From: Bacillota bacterium
GTDB lineage: Bacteria > Bacillota > Clostridia > Lachnospirales > Lachnospiraceae
Direction of reading: 5' to 3'
Length of the DNA stretch: 64,000 nucleotides
Assembly: GCA_023392535.1 (NCBI GenBank)
Contig: JAEVYY010000019.1
Location: 124,001-188,000 of the forward strand
Made by a program: the position numbers and the translations under genes. This document shows positions 17,589 to 27,002 of this stretch, one piece after another (position 1 is the first letter of the stretch; every line of letters starts with the position of its first letter). The notes under the pieces were generated by a model. It searched no databases. It was not told where the DNA came from and worked only from the letters and a program-made list of their open reading frames with translations.

Positions 17589-19003
17589 CCTTCTTCTTTT
17601 GTCACAATATTGCATTGAAGTGGAATCGTTACCGTAAAAACACTACCCTGACCCAATATACTCTTGAGATTTACGCTACCTCCATAGAACTCGACAATAT
17701 GTTTTACAATAGAAAGTCCAAGTCCTGTACCACCCATTTTCTTACTTCTTCCTTTATCTACACGATAAAAACGCGCAAAAACTCTCTCACAATCCTTTTC
17801 CGAAATCCCCATACCATCATCCTTTACGATTATTACCATCGTATCCGATATTTTTTTGATTTCTACCCATACATTCCCACCAAAATGGTTATATTTAATG
17901 CCATTATTGACGAGATTCATGACCAATTCTCTTAATTGCTTCGCGCTTGCCTCTATGGTAATCGGTTCACATTTCTGATGTAATGTTACTTGGTACTCTA
18001 CGGCAATCGGCTCTAGCGACTCAAATATCTCTGTAACAAGAGGGCACATTCTTACCATAGAAAAAGTAACCTCTGCTTCTTTTGTTTCCAATCTGGATAT
18101 CATCAGGATATCATTAATCAAATTTGTCATATTATCTGTTTCTTTTAAGATTCTTGCGATAAAATCTTTTTTTGTCTCTTCATCTTTTACAAAGCCTTGA
18201 TCCAGTAATTCTGTATAACCTTTTACCGAAGTGATAGGAGTTTTTAACTCATGGGATGCATTGGAAAAAAATTCTTGCCTGATTTTTTTCTCAAAATCGA
18301 CTTGATTCACATGTTCTCTGATTTCTCCTACTAGTTTTGTTGTGGTATCCGATATAATATTCAACTCTTCGTATTTATAGTGTTTGAAAGAAAAATTTGG
18401 TTCTTCTCCATTTGCCTTCGCCATCTCTTCCGATATTTCCTGTAAAGGCATGGTTATCGTATTCGTAAAACGATAAGTCAAAACAATAGATATCAGAAAT
18501 GCGATTACCACACCAATTAGCAGAAAAGGAAATATTCGAAGCATATAATCCATAATTCCTGTATAGGGAACAGCCATCCTAACAATATAATCACCTGTTT
18601 CTGATACAATTGCCACATAAAGCATATTTTCCTTTAACGTTTCTGAATATCGGGTGGCATAACCATATTCATCTTCTAACGCTTTTTGTACCTCTTCTCT
18701 TTTTAAATGGTTCTGTAATCTATCAATATTTGTCACTTCCGTATCTGCACATACTTTTCCGGTCTTATCTATAATTGTAATTCTTGTATTATTATCCAGA
18801 GATCCTTTTAACAGCTCTGATAATTCAGTCTGAAAATCTCCACCATAGTTGAAGGAATGATCGATTACATGAAGTGTATTCAGCATATTTGATATATTGC
18901 TGTCCAGCATTCTATTTCCTATAAAATAATATGCAATTATACTACTGATCCCAAGTGCAAGTAATAATACACTCGTGAAACGAAATAGCAACGCTCTTCT
19001 CAT
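17585..19003 (-). CDS. phoR: PhoR-type sensor histidine kinase
   Basis: This is a 472-residue membrane kinase with transmembrane helices at about 8-28 and 157-178 and an extracytoplasmic sensor region between them. A HAMP-like segment follows, then HisKA with His251 in FFSNASHELKTPIT, and a HATPase_c domain (NLVNNGIKY, DDGMGI, GGTGLGLSIVKHI). It lies 14 bases after its cognate response regulator and next to the phosphate transporters, so it most likely senses phosphate limitation together with Pst/PhoU. Confidence 0.9.
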   Translation of the reverse strand: MRRALLFRFTSVLLLALGISSIIAYYFIGNRMLDSNISNMLNTLHVIDHSFNYGGDFQTELSELLKGSLDNNTRITIIDKTGKVCADTEVTNIDRLQNHLKREEVQKALEDEYGYATRYSETLKENMLYVAIVSETGDYIVRMAVPYTGIMDYMLRIFPFLLIGVVIAFLISIVLTYRFTNTITMPLQEISEEMAKANGEEPNFSFKHYKYEELNIISDTTTKLVGEIREHVNQVDFEKKIRQEFFSNASHELKTPITSVKGYTELLDQGFVKDEETKKDFIARILKETDNMTNLINDILMISRLETKEAEVTFSMVRMCPLVTEIFESLEPIAVEYQVTLHQKCEPITIEASAKQLRELVMNLVNNGIKYNHFGGNVWVEIKKISDTMVIIVKDDGMGISEKDCERVFARFYRVDKGRSKKMGGTGLGLSIVKHIVEFYGGSVNLKSILGQGSVFTVTIPLQCNIVTKEEG

Positions 19004-19017
19004 CTTCCATTAATCTC

Positions 19018-19716
19018 CTAATTTTTTTCCGGTATTGCGAACCGATAACCCACGCTTCGAACTGTTTTGATATACGTACTTCCTTCTTCTCCTAATTTTT
19101 GTCGTAATGTACGGATATGGATGTCCAGTGTTCTTGTTTCAATTTCAGCATTATAATCCCACAATTCATCCAGAAGCTCTTCGCGTTCTACCACTCTCGC
19201 ACGGTTCTCTACCAGGTACATCAGTAATTCATATTCTTTATACGTTAAAATAATCTGACAATCACCCATATAAACTTCTCTGGTCGCTATGTCAATGCTC
19301 AATTTACCTAGCGTAATAACACCTTTCTTGGGAACCTCCCGTACGTTATTAGTCCTTCTTAACAAGGAGCGGATGCGGGCCGTTAATTCGAGGATACCGA
19401 ATGGTTTCGTCATATAGTCATCGGCTCCACCATCCAGCCCGACCACCTTATCATATTCTTTGTCTTTCGCTGTCAATACAATAAGAGGCATATTTTTAAT
19501 ATCTTCCTGTTTTCTAATTTTACTGATTGCTTCCAATCCATCCATACCAGGAAGCATCAAATCAAATACAGCGAGGTCTGGTTTCTCTACCTGAATACAG
19601 CTCAGTGCTGATTCTGCCGTTTCAAAAGTCATCACTTCATAACCATATCCTTCTAAGGCTATCTTTACCAGATTACGAATATTTTCATCATCCTCTATTA
19701 CGAATATTTTCTGCAT
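19018..19716 (-). CDS. phoP: PhoP/PhoB-type response regulator
   Basis: This is a 232-residue OmpR-family regulator. The receiver domain carries acidic residues at 9-10, phosphoacceptor Asp52 (AVFDLMLPGMDG) and the LTAKD lysine. The C-terminal winged helix includes EYELLMYLVENRARVVERE and TVRSVGYRF. It is placed between the Na/Pi symporter and phoR genes. The candidate Pho boxes upstream of its own transcription unit and of pstS are its likely binding sites. Confidence 0.9.
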   Translation of the reverse strand: MQKIFVIEDDENIRNLVKIALEGYGYEVMTFETAESALSCIQVEKPDLAVFDLMLPGMDGLEAISKIRKQEDIKNMPLIVLTAKDKEYDKVVGLDGGADDYMTKPFGILELTARIRSLLRRTNNVREVPKKGVITLGKLSIDIATREVYMGDCQIILTYKEYELLMYLVENRARVVEREELLDELWDYNAEIETRTLDIHIRTLRQKLGEEGSTYIKTVRSVGYRFAIPEKN

Positions 19717-19741
19717 GAATGCCTCTCCTTTCTAAATCTTA

Positions 19742-21403
19742 TTATTTTTCAGCTGCGACATAATTGGCAATATTACAAGCATGATCTGAAATTCTCTCCA
19801 AATTACTAAGAATATCTAAAAAGATGACACCACTTTCCGGTTCACACTTACCTTTGGAAAGACGTTGGATATGTCTCTCCCTCATCTCCATCTCCATCGT
19901 ATCGACTCTTTCTTCAAACTCTTCTACATGCTGGCTTGCTACTTTATTTCCATCCCTTCTAGCGGTAACTGCCCATTCTAAGGCTTGAATAGTCTCTGTT
20001 GCAATATCTTCCAAATCCGTAATACCCTTTTTAGAAAATGAAATTTTATCTTTCCTCCTTGTATCGGCAAGCTCTGCAATATTCTCACTGTGATCTCCTA
20101 CACGTTCCAAATCACTAATGGTATAAAATAGATTTTTTATTAAAAAATGTTGTTTTTCAGTAAGGGACAGATTGTCTACTTCAACTAAAAATGCCGTAAG
20201 CATTTTCTCCAGCTTATTAATTGCTTCTTCTTTTTTATAGACTTCTTCAGCCATTGCTTTATCTCCAGACTGAACTGCTTCTATAGCGAGTTTTGCATTG
20301 GCAAGTGCAATGCTTCCCATATAGGAAACTTCTTTTATCGCAGTCTCAATGGCGAAGGAAGGATTGGCAAGAATTCTTCTATCTAAGCGCCTCATTACTT
20401 CTGCCGGAATATCTTCTATTACCTCTTCTGCATTTTTATCATCTCGGATAATAACTTCTGACATTTTAACTAGTTGATTAGCAAACGGAAAAAGAAGTAT
20501 CGTGTTCGTTATATTAAATATTGTATGAAAAATAGATATCTGTAAAGATGATATTTTTGCTCCAGCCCATGCCATATTGAAGCGAAACAAAATGAACATA
20601 ACAATACCGAAGATAATCGCTCCCATTATATTGAACAGCAAGTGAATGATGGAAGCTCTCTTTGCATTCTTACTTGTACCTGCACTAGAAATCAACGCCG
20701 TTACACAAGTTCCTATATTTTGTCCTAATGTAATAAATATAGCTGACTGCCAATTGACTACACCGTTCATTGCTAATGTTTGCAGGATACCAACAGATGC
20801 GGAAGAACTTTGAATGATAGCAGTAACTCCCGTTCCCACCAAAATAGCCAAGAGGGGATTTTTTCCCAGTATCGTGAATGCATCTATAAATATTTGTGCA
20901 TCTCTGTAAGGCTTGATCGAATCCGACATGTATGTAAGACCAATAAAAAGTGCACCGAAACCTACCAGGATTTCTCCCACTTTTTTCTTACTTTCTTTCT
21001 TACTGAATAACATCAAAAGCGCGCCGAAACCTACTATGACAGGGGCAAAAAATTCCGGATTAAACACACTTCCCCAATCACTCATGGATACAATCCATGC
21101 CGTAATAGTAGTACCGATATTAGCACCCATGATGACTCCTACCGCTTGTGCCAATGTCAGCATCCCTGCATTTACAAATCCAACTACCATGACTGTTGTC
21201 GCAGAACTGCTCTGAATAATTGCAGTTATAAGTGCACCTACGACTACTGCAATAAAGCGATTCTTTGTTAAAAATCCCATCAGGCTCTTTAATTTATTGC
21301 CTGCCGATTTTTGTAGACCATCTGCCATGACATGCATGCCGTATAAAAATAATCCAAGGCCGCCGATAAAATGAAAAATCATCTCTAAATCGTCTTTGGT
21401 CAT
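19742..21403 (-). CDS. Na+/phosphate symporter with C-terminal PhoU domain
   Basis: This is a 553-residue Na/Pi cotransporter family protein (PF02690, NptA/YjbB type). Two homologous membrane repeats each contain a substrate motif: AIIQSSSATTVMVVGF (about residues 62-77) and AIIQSSSASVGIL (about 196-208). The last 200 residues form a cytoplasmic helical PhoU-like domain. It is the first gene of a symporter-phoP-phoR operon behind Pho-box-like repeats, which suggests induction during phosphate starvation. GGAGG precedes the ATG. Confidence 0.92.
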   Translation of the reverse strand: MTKDDLEMIFHFIGGLGLFLYGMHVMADGLQKSAGNKLKSLMGFLTKNRFIAVVVGALITAIIQSSSATTVMVVGFVNAGMLTLAQAVGVIMGANIGTTITAWIVSMSDWGSVFNPEFFAPVIVGFGALLMLFSKKESKKKVGEILVGFGALFIGLTYMSDSIKPYRDAQIFIDAFTILGKNPLLAILVGTGVTAIIQSSSASVGILQTLAMNGVVNWQSAIFITLGQNIGTCVTALISSAGTSKNAKRASIIHLLFNIMGAIIFGIVMFILFRFNMAWAGAKISSLQISIFHTIFNITNTILLFPFANQLVKMSEVIIRDDKNAEEVIEDIPAEVMRRLDRRILANPSFAIETAIKEVSYMGSIALANAKLAIEAVQSGDKAMAEEVYKKEEAINKLEKMLTAFLVEVDNLSLTEKQHFLIKNLFYTISDLERVGDHSENIAELADTRRKDKISFSKKGITDLEDIATETIQALEWAVTARRDGNKVASQHVEEFEERVDTMEMEMRERHIQRLSKGKCEPESGVIFLDILSNLERISDHACNIANYVAAEK

Positions 21404-21494
21404 CTTACTTTTTCCTCCATAATAACTTTTCTAATTGGTTATCTATTATTTTGGGTCTTTCCACGGTAAAATACACATGGGCAAAAGACCTGTT

Positions 21495-21523
21495 ACTATA
21501 GCATTGTAACAAGCCTCTGTAAA
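21495..21523 (-). promoter_or_regulatory. Promoter of the Na/Pi symporter-phoPR operon
   Basis: TTTACA (21518-21523) and TATAGT (21495-21500) are separated by 17 bases on the minus strand. The -35 box is itself in phase with the upstream TTTACA repeats. Confidence 0.7.
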
Positions 21524-21556
21524 GTTAAACTGAGAGTTATGTAAAATTTATGTAAA
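21518..21556 (-). promoter_or_regulatory. Pho-box-like 11-bp direct repeats
   Basis: TTTACA occurs on the minus strand at 21551-21556, 21540-21545 and 21518-21523; the phase position 21529-21534 is degenerate. The period is exactly 11 bases, as for PhoP binding to TT(A/T/C)ACA repeats in Bacillus. This implies PhoP autoregulation. Confidence 0.7.
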
Positions 21557-21623
21557 ATTTAATTACATGTTTTTAGAAAAAGATTATAGATTCTACATAA
21601 AACAACCCATAAAATTACATTTT

Positions 21624-22304
21624 TTATAATAATCTTATATTTTGAATCGATCCGGTTTCACGAAAGATTTCCCATTCTGCAATATTTACTGCATGATCAC
21701 CAATTTTCTCCAGATATTTAGCAATCATCATGACATCAATACAAATATCAGCATCAATCGGCCCTGCTTGCGTTGTCTCTTCTTCCTGCAGGTTCCGTAT
21801 TACATCAAATTTTACTTTATTAAATAAGTCATCTACTATATCATCACTCATAATTATATTATGTGCGAGTTCTATATCATTCTGAGTGAAACAATTCACT
21901 GAATGATGCACCATTTCTTTGGAGGCCTCGATCATTGGAGCAATATGAGACGAATATTCCAAAAGATTTTTTTTCTTCCATCGTAAGATCAGTTCCGCTA
22001 TATCAACAGCATGATCTCCAATTCTTTCTATATCTGTAACTACCTTGAGCGCAGAAGAAATCAAGCGAAGATCTCCTGCTATCGGCTGTTGCCTTGTAAT
22101 AAGGGAAAGGCACTGTGCTTCAATACCTCGCTCCATGTCATTAATAATTCTATCATTCTTAATTATAACTTCTGCTAATTCTTCGTCAAGACTTCCGATT
22201 GCCCCAAACAAGCGATCTATTGATAATTCGACATCATTTCCCATCTCGATTAAACTATCTTTTAATTTTTTAAGTTCCTGTTCAAAATTAACTCTTGTCG
22301 TCAT
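21624..22304 (-). CDS. phoU: Phosphate transport regulator PhoU
   Basis: The product has 226 residues and is made of two three-helix PhoU repeats, with the signature EVVIxND-like segments (AEVIIKNDRIINDMERGIEA and LAHNIIMSDDIVDDLFN) and two IERIGDHAVDIAE/LEKIGDHAVNIAE motifs that bind metal. It signals between Pst and PhoR to shut off the regulon when phosphate is plentiful. The start is the ATG at 22304, six bases after AAGGGGG; the longest frame uses a TTG upstream. It is the last gene of the pst operon. Confidence 0.95.
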   Translation of the reverse strand: MTTRVNFEQELKKLKDSLIEMGNDVELSIDRLFGAIGSLDEELAEVIIKNDRIINDMERGIEAQCLSLITRQQPIAGDLRLISSALKVVTDIERIGDHAVDIAELILRWKKKNLLEYSSHIAPMIEASKEMVHHSVNCFTQNDIELAHNIIMSDDIVDDLFNKVKFDVIRNLQEEETTQAGPIDADICIDVMMIAKYLEKIGDHAVNIAEWEIFRETGSIQNIRLL

Positions 22305-22382
22305 TTTATGCCCCCTTAGCAAAACCAGTCAAAGTTGCTATTCCTTTCTATATTCTTCCTATTATTTATGTCCCGACATGTT

Positions 22383-23147
22383 TTAACCAAAACGTCCTGT
22401 AATATAATCTTCAGTACGTTTATCTTTAGGTCTTGTGAAAATATCATTTGTAGCATCAAATTCAACTACCTCACCCATAAGAAAAAATGCAGTGTAATCG
22501 GATACGCGCGCTGCCTGCTGCATATTATGAGTCACCACTACTACGGTATACTTTTGTTTTAAATCTACCATAAGATCTTCTATTTTGAGTGTTGAGATAG
22601 GATCTAATGCAGAAGTTGGTTCATCCATAAGAAGTATTTCAGGCTCCACAGCTAACGCTCTGGCTATACAAAGTCTTTGTTGCTGTCCTCCAGATAGCCC
22701 CAGCGCAGATTTCTTCATTCTATCCTTTACTTCCTCATAAATGGCCGCTCCCCGTAAACTTTCTTCCACGATCTGATCTAATTTATTCTTCGTGCGTATT
22801 CCGTGTATTCTGGGTCCATACGCTACATTATCGTAGATACTCATTGGAAAAGGATTTGGTTGTTGAAATACCATACCAACTTTTTTTCGCAATAAGGTAG
22901 TATCCACTTTGGGATGATAGATATCTTCTCCATCTATTATGACATTGCCTTCTATGCGAACATTTTCTACCAAATCATTCATTCTGTTCAGGGTTTTTAA
23001 AAAAGTTGACTTTCCACATCCACTTGGTCCAATAAAGGCGGTAATAGCCTTTTCTTTGATCTGCATATCAATATCCTTGAGTGCATGATTTTGGCCATAA
23101 TATAAATTTAATTTTTCTGTTCTTATTTTTGTATTTTGGGATTCCAC
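22383..23147 (-). CDS. pstB: Phosphate ABC transporter ATP-binding protein PstB
   Basis: This 254-residue ATPase energizes high-affinity phosphate uptake. Walker A GPSGCGKST, the ABC signature LSGGQQQRLCIARAL, Walker B ILLMDEPTSALDP and the H-loop VVVTHNMQQA are intact. Translation starts at a GTG at 23147 with AGGAG five bases upstream. A small GCGG/CCGC hairpin (23158-23177) lies between pstA and pstB. Confidence 0.97.
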   Translation of the reverse strand: MESQNTKIRTEKLNLYYGQNHALKDIDMQIKEKAITAFIGPSGCGKSTFLKTLNRMNDLVENVRIEGNVIIDGEDIYHPKVDTTLLRKKVGMVFQQPNPFPMSIYDNVAYGPRIHGIRTKNKLDQIVEESLRGAAIYEEVKDRMKKSALGLSGGQQQRLCIARALAVEPEILLMDEPTSALDPISTLKIEDLMVDLKQKYTVVVVTHNMQQAARVSDYTAFFLMGEVVEFDATNDIFTRPKDKRTEDYITGRFG

Positions 23148-23199
23148 ATTGACTCCTAACTGCGGTCACTGCCGCGTTCCTAATCGGTCTATTTTTCTA

Positions 23200-24072
23200 T
23201 CATGCTCTCCGATTAACGTCAAAATATCTGGATAAAAATTTTGTCAGCATATTAATACCCAGAACAATGATTATTAATACAAGCGCGATTCCAAAGGCTT
23301 CTTGATATTGTGCCTTTGACATGCATAAATACAGTTGTATCGTTAGTGTTCCACCTGACTCGGCAATCTTTTTCAGTAATCCCATTCCAGCTTTTGGCAA
23401 TAAGTAGCCACTCCCCGCTGTGAACAAAAGAGCTGCAGACTCACCAACAATTCTTCCTATCGCAAGTATTACCCCTGTAATAATGCCTGGCATTGCAGAA
23501 GGCAGTAGAATCGTTCGTATCATATACCATTTGGTAGCACCCATTCCTAACGCTCCGCTTCTATAAGTACCAGGTACTGTCTTTAAAGCTTCCTGTGTAT
23601 TTCTGGTAATAAGTGGCAATACCATGATAGTTAATGTAAGGCTTCCAGTTAAAAGTGAATATCCAAATCCACAGGTATTGCCAAAGAACACCATACCAAA
23701 TAGACCAAAAATAATAGAAGGAATGCCCGATAATACTTCTGTCGTAAATTCAATTACATTCACCACTTTTCCAGGTCTGGCATATTCGTTTAAGTAGATT
23801 GCTGCTCCAACTCCTAATGGGGTAGCAATCGACAAGGTAATCATAACGATATAAAGAGTATTTACAATATTACCAGCAATTCCAAAAGTTCCCTTTATAG
23901 TACTTGGTACCGTTGTAAGAAACTTCCAGTTAATCGTGCCAATGCCTTTCCTAAACACATATCCCATAATACACATCAACAACAATATCGATATGGAAGC
24001 ACTCGCATAGATCAGACAGAAAAGAATACGATCCGATACATGGATTTTTTTTCGTACAATACTATGATTCAT
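23200..24072 (-). CDS. pstA: Phosphate ABC transporter permease PstA
   Basis: This is a 290-residue inner-membrane permease with six transmembrane helices and the binding-protein-dependent transport loop (ALGMGATKWYMIRTILLP). It pairs with PstC to form the phosphate channel. Its start overlaps the end of pstC by 11 bases, so translation is coupled. Confidence 0.95.
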   Translation of the reverse strand: MNHSIVRKKIHVSDRILFCLIYASASISILLLMCIMGYVFRKGIGTINWKFLTTVPSTIKGTFGIAGNIVNTLYIVMITLSIATPLGVGAAIYLNEYARPGKVVNVIEFTTEVLSGIPSIIFGLFGMVFFGNTCGFGYSLLTGSLTLTIMVLPLITRNTQEALKTVPGTYRSGALGMGATKWYMIRTILLPSAMPGIITGVILAIGRIVGESAALLFTAGSGYLLPKAGMGLLKKIAESGGTLTIQLYLCMSKAQYQEAFGIALVLIIIVLGINMLTKFLSRYFDVNRRA

Positions 24073-25003
24073 ATTCTTTTCCTCCTTTTTTTAAAATCGT
24101 ATTTAGCGTAATATTAATTATCATTATAAATACAAATAATATGAGCCCAATGGTAAATAATACCTGCCTATGCAAATCAGAGGCATATCCCATCTCACTT
24201 ACAATTGCCGTTGTAAGGAATCGTACAGAATTGAACGGTAATGGCATGTTGACTGAGCTTCCTGAAACAAGACTAATTGCCATTGCCTCCCCAATCGCTC
24301 TACCTACTCCAAGAACGATTGCTGTTACAATCCCCGATTTTGCTGCCGGGATCATTACTTTAAATATCGTTTGTATATGAGATGCTCCCAGTGCAAGAGA
24401 AGCGGCCTTTAGATGCTCCGGCACTGCTTTAATGGCAGATTCACTAATATTGATAACGGTCGGCAATATCATAATCGCTAATACGATGACTGCCGATATC
24501 AGATTTGCGCCTCCTGTGAACTGATGCGTCTCAGAATTCTTAAAAAAATACGTTTCAAGACGATACATCAATGGGTTTAAAATCAGGATTCCTAGCAAAC
24601 CATAAATCACAGATGGAATACCTGCCAATAGCTCAACTGCCGGCTTTACAATTCCCGCAATACTCTTCGGTGCGACTTCTGCGAGAAATACAGCAGTCAT
24701 GACTCCTATCGGTACTCCTATCAAAATAGCCAGAAAGGTTCCCACAACAGAAGTCATAATTACATAAAAAATACCAAACGTCGGCTCCTTTGCAGTCGGC
24801 TTCCAAACACTTTTAAACAAAATATCACGGATACCTACCTTTGCAAGCGCGGGTGTTCCATTTATGAACATATAAATGGTGATAGATAGGACTGCCAGAA
24901 CCGCAAAGAGGGCACATATCGTAAAAATAATATGTGCAACCTTCTCTACTGTTGATTTTGTTCTATGGCTTCCTAGAATTGAATAGTTATTATTAGTCGT
25001 CAT
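24062..25003 (-). CDS. pstC: Phosphate ABC transporter permease PstC
   Basis: This is a 313-residue permease with six transmembrane segments and the EAA-type loop (ASLALGASHIQTIFKVMIPA). It forms the translocation pore with PstA. It begins 12 bases after pstS and overlaps pstA. Confidence 0.95.
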   Translation of the reverse strand: MTTNNNYSILGSHRTKSTVEKVAHIIFTICALFAVLAVLSITIYMFINGTPALAKVGIRDILFKSVWKPTAKEPTFGIFYVIMTSVVGTFLAILIGVPIGVMTAVFLAEVAPKSIAGIVKPAVELLAGIPSVIYGLLGILILNPLMYRLETYFFKNSETHQFTGGANLISAVIVLAIMILPTVINISESAIKAVPEHLKAASLALGASHIQTIFKVMIPAAKSGIVTAIVLGVGRAIGEAMAISLVSGSSVNMPLPFNSVRFLTTAIVSEMGYASDLHRQVLFTIGLILFVFIMIINITLNTILKKGGKEYES

Positions 25004-25015
25004 ATTGTATCCCTA

Positions 25016-25930
25016 TCAGTCTACTGTGATTAAACCAACACCTTTAATCAGTTCTTTTCCTTCATCCGATGCAAGATAATCAAATAGTGCTTTCATTGCT
25101 TCGTTTTGTTCTGAAATTTCACCTTTGGTTGCCATTACGAACGGTCTGCTAAGAAGATATTTATCCGCTTTGATATTTTCTTCTGTAGGTTCCACGTTAT
25201 CAAGTGTAAAGGTAGATACCGTTTCGTCTACGATATCCAAAGATACGTAGCCAATTGCTCCAGGTGTAGATGCAACTTTTGCCATGACCGCTCCGGTACT
25301 GTCTAATTCATTTGCATAAGAACACTCATCCACAATTTCTAGTAACTCTTCAAAAGCTCCTCTTGTGCCCGAACCCGCTTCTCTACCGATCACTACGATC
25401 GCTTCGTCTTCTCCGCCAAGTTCTTTCCAGTTTTTAATTTCACCTTTGTATATAGAAATCAATTGATCTTTTGTAAGATCTTGCACTTTATTAGCAGGGT
25501 CTGTTACGACTGCAATGCCATCAATTGCTACAATATTTTCCACGGCTCCTGCATCTTTTTCGGTATCTTTCAGGCTTCTTGAGGAATTCCCTATATCCAC
25601 ACTACCTGCCAACAAGGATTCCACCCCAGCAGAGGATCCTGTAAATTCTGCCGTAACAGTCACATTAGGATACTTTGCCATAAAACTTTCTGCGATTGCA
25701 TTTGCTAATTTTTCCATGGATGTGGATCCTGCCATTTTGATACTTCCCTCTATATCTGCATCCGTATCATTCACTCCCGTTTCTACTGGCACTTCTTCTG
25801 CCTCAACATTCGATGTTTCTGCCGGACTAACTGCGGTGTCTTCCGCTTTACTTGCACATCCTGCCAAGCTCCCCATCACTAAGGCGGTAGTTGCTAATAA
25901 TGTCAATACTTTTGTCATCCTGTTTTTCAT
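25016..25930 (-). CDS. pstS: Phosphate-binding lipoprotein PstS
   Basis: This is a 304-residue periplasmic-type binding protein anchored as a lipoprotein. The signal peptide ends in the lipobox LAGC (Cys25), followed by an acidic Ser/Glu linker. The phosphate-binding motifs GSTSMEKL, AGSVDIGNSSR and IGREAGSGTRGAFEE are present. It is the first gene of pstSCAB-phoU. Pho-box-like repeats lie about 105-120 bases upstream of the ATG. Confidence 0.96.
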   Translation of the reverse strand: MKNRMTKVLTLLATTALVMGSLAGCASKAEDTAVSPAETSNVEAEEVPVETGVNDTDADIEGSIKMAGSTSMEKLANAIAESFMAKYPNVTVTAEFTGSSAGVESLLAGSVDIGNSSRSLKDTEKDAGAVENIVAIDGIAVVTDPANKVQDLTKDQLISIYKGEIKNWKELGGEDEAIVVIGREAGSGTRGAFEELLEIVDECSYANELDSTGAVMAKVASTPGAIGYVSLDIVDETVSTFTLDNVEPTEENIKADKYLLSRPFVMATKGEISEQNEAMKALFDYLASDEGKELIKGVGLITVD

Positions 25931-26022
25931 AATATTCTCCTCTTTCTTTCAGACACATATTTTTTTATTCTTATTGACACTCATAGAATACAATATAAAA
26001 AAAAGAGTAAATATCACTTTTA

Positions 26023-26050
26023 CGTATTTAATTTGTAAACTTTATGTTAA
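26023..26050 (-). promoter_or_regulatory. Pho-box-like repeats upstream of pstS
   Basis: On the minus strand, TTAACA (26045-26050) and TTTACA (26034-26039) are 11 bases apart. A weaker third unit, AATACG (26023-26028), is in the same phase. The arrangement matches PhoP boxes of Firmicutes; the -10 region downstream is AT-rich and I could not place it with confidence. Confidence 0.65.
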
Positions 26051-26082
26051 GCGTGAGATACGGCTGCAAAGAATTACTACAT

Positions 26083-26112
26083 AAAAAAGAGCAGTGAATT
26101 TTTCACTACTCT
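26083..26112 (-). terminator. Terminator after uppP
   Basis: AGAGTAGTGAA and TTCACTGCTCT form an eleven-base stem with one mismatch. Six T residues follow on the minus strand. It closes the unit upstream of pstS. Confidence 0.88.
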
Positions 26113-26138
26113 TTCCAAATTTCATATCTATTTATTTT

Positions 26139-26969
26139 TTATCCAGCAATCATGAAATAGAAAAGCACCAATAGTCCCAGAACAATGCGATACCATCCAA
26201 ATACCTTGAAATCATGTTTCTTTATATATCCCATCAAAAATTGAATTACAATAACCGATACAAAGAAAGCTACGATCATTCCAACAATAAGAATCGTTAT
26301 TTCCGCAGAGGTACATGTATATCCTGCAATAACGAATTTCACTATTTTTAAGAGGCTGGCTCCGAACATTACTGGTATTGCCAAAAGAAAAGTAAACTCT
26401 GCTGCCACCGTCCTGGATACTCCAATCAGTAATGCACCTATAATCGTCGCTCCTGAACGGGACGTACCCGGAAAAACAGCCGCAATCAATTGAAATATAC
26501 CAATAATAATTGCTGTCGTATAAGTAATCTCACTTAAACTTTTCATGACTGGTTTTTTCCCTTTATTCCTATTTTCTATTACAATAAATGCGATACCAAA
26601 TAGGATAAGTGTGATTGCGACTGTCCAATAATTATAAAACAGTGCATCCATCTGTTCATCAAACAGGATACCTACTATCGCTCCCGGGATACAAGCTACT
26701 ATGATCCGAAACCACAATTGAAAAGTATCCTTTTTGATATAATTTTTTTCTTTGCTGCTAAATGGCCAGATTTTATCCCAAAAAAGTATGAGAACTGCTA
26801 AAATGGATCCGAACTGAATCACCACTAAAAATAACGCCCAGAATTGCGGAGTTACATTTAGTTTTACAAACTCATTCAGTAAAATCATATGTCCGGTACT
26901 GCTGATAGGAAGCCACTCCGTAATTCCCTGTACGATACCAAATACTACTGCTTTTAAAATTTCAATCAT
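26139..26969 (-). CDS. uppP: Undecaprenyl-diphosphatase UppP (BacA)
   Basis: This is a 276-residue polytopic membrane enzyme that dephosphorylates undecaprenyl pyrophosphate to recycle the cell-wall lipid carrier; it also confers bacitracin tolerance. The two active-site motifs, EWLPISSTGHM near the N-terminus and PGTSRSGATIIGALL in the middle, are intact. It follows the aminotransferase gene by 33 bases with no visible terminator or promoter between them, so it may receive readthrough from the mannan operon. Confidence 0.95.
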   Translation of the reverse strand: MIEILKAVVFGIVQGITEWLPISSTGHMILLNEFVKLNVTPQFWALFLVVIQFGSILAVLILFWDKIWPFSSKEKNYIKKDTFQLWFRIIVACIPGAIVGILFDEQMDALFYNYWTVAITLILFGIAFIVIENRNKGKKPVMKSLSEITYTTAIIIGIFQLIAAVFPGTSRSGATIIGALLIGVSRTVAAEFTFLLAIPVMFGASLLKIVKFVIAGYTCTSAEITILIVGMIVAFFVSVIVIQFLMGYIKKHDFKVFGWYRIVLGLLVLFYFMIAG

Positions 26970-27002
26970 TTTATACTCCTTATCTTACTGATCGTAATAA
27001 AT

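Noticed and set aside
19742..21403. A separate phoU gene at the end of the Na/Pi symporter gene
   Set aside because: The PhoU-like region is in frame with the symporter and has no start signal of its own; the fusion is usual for this family.
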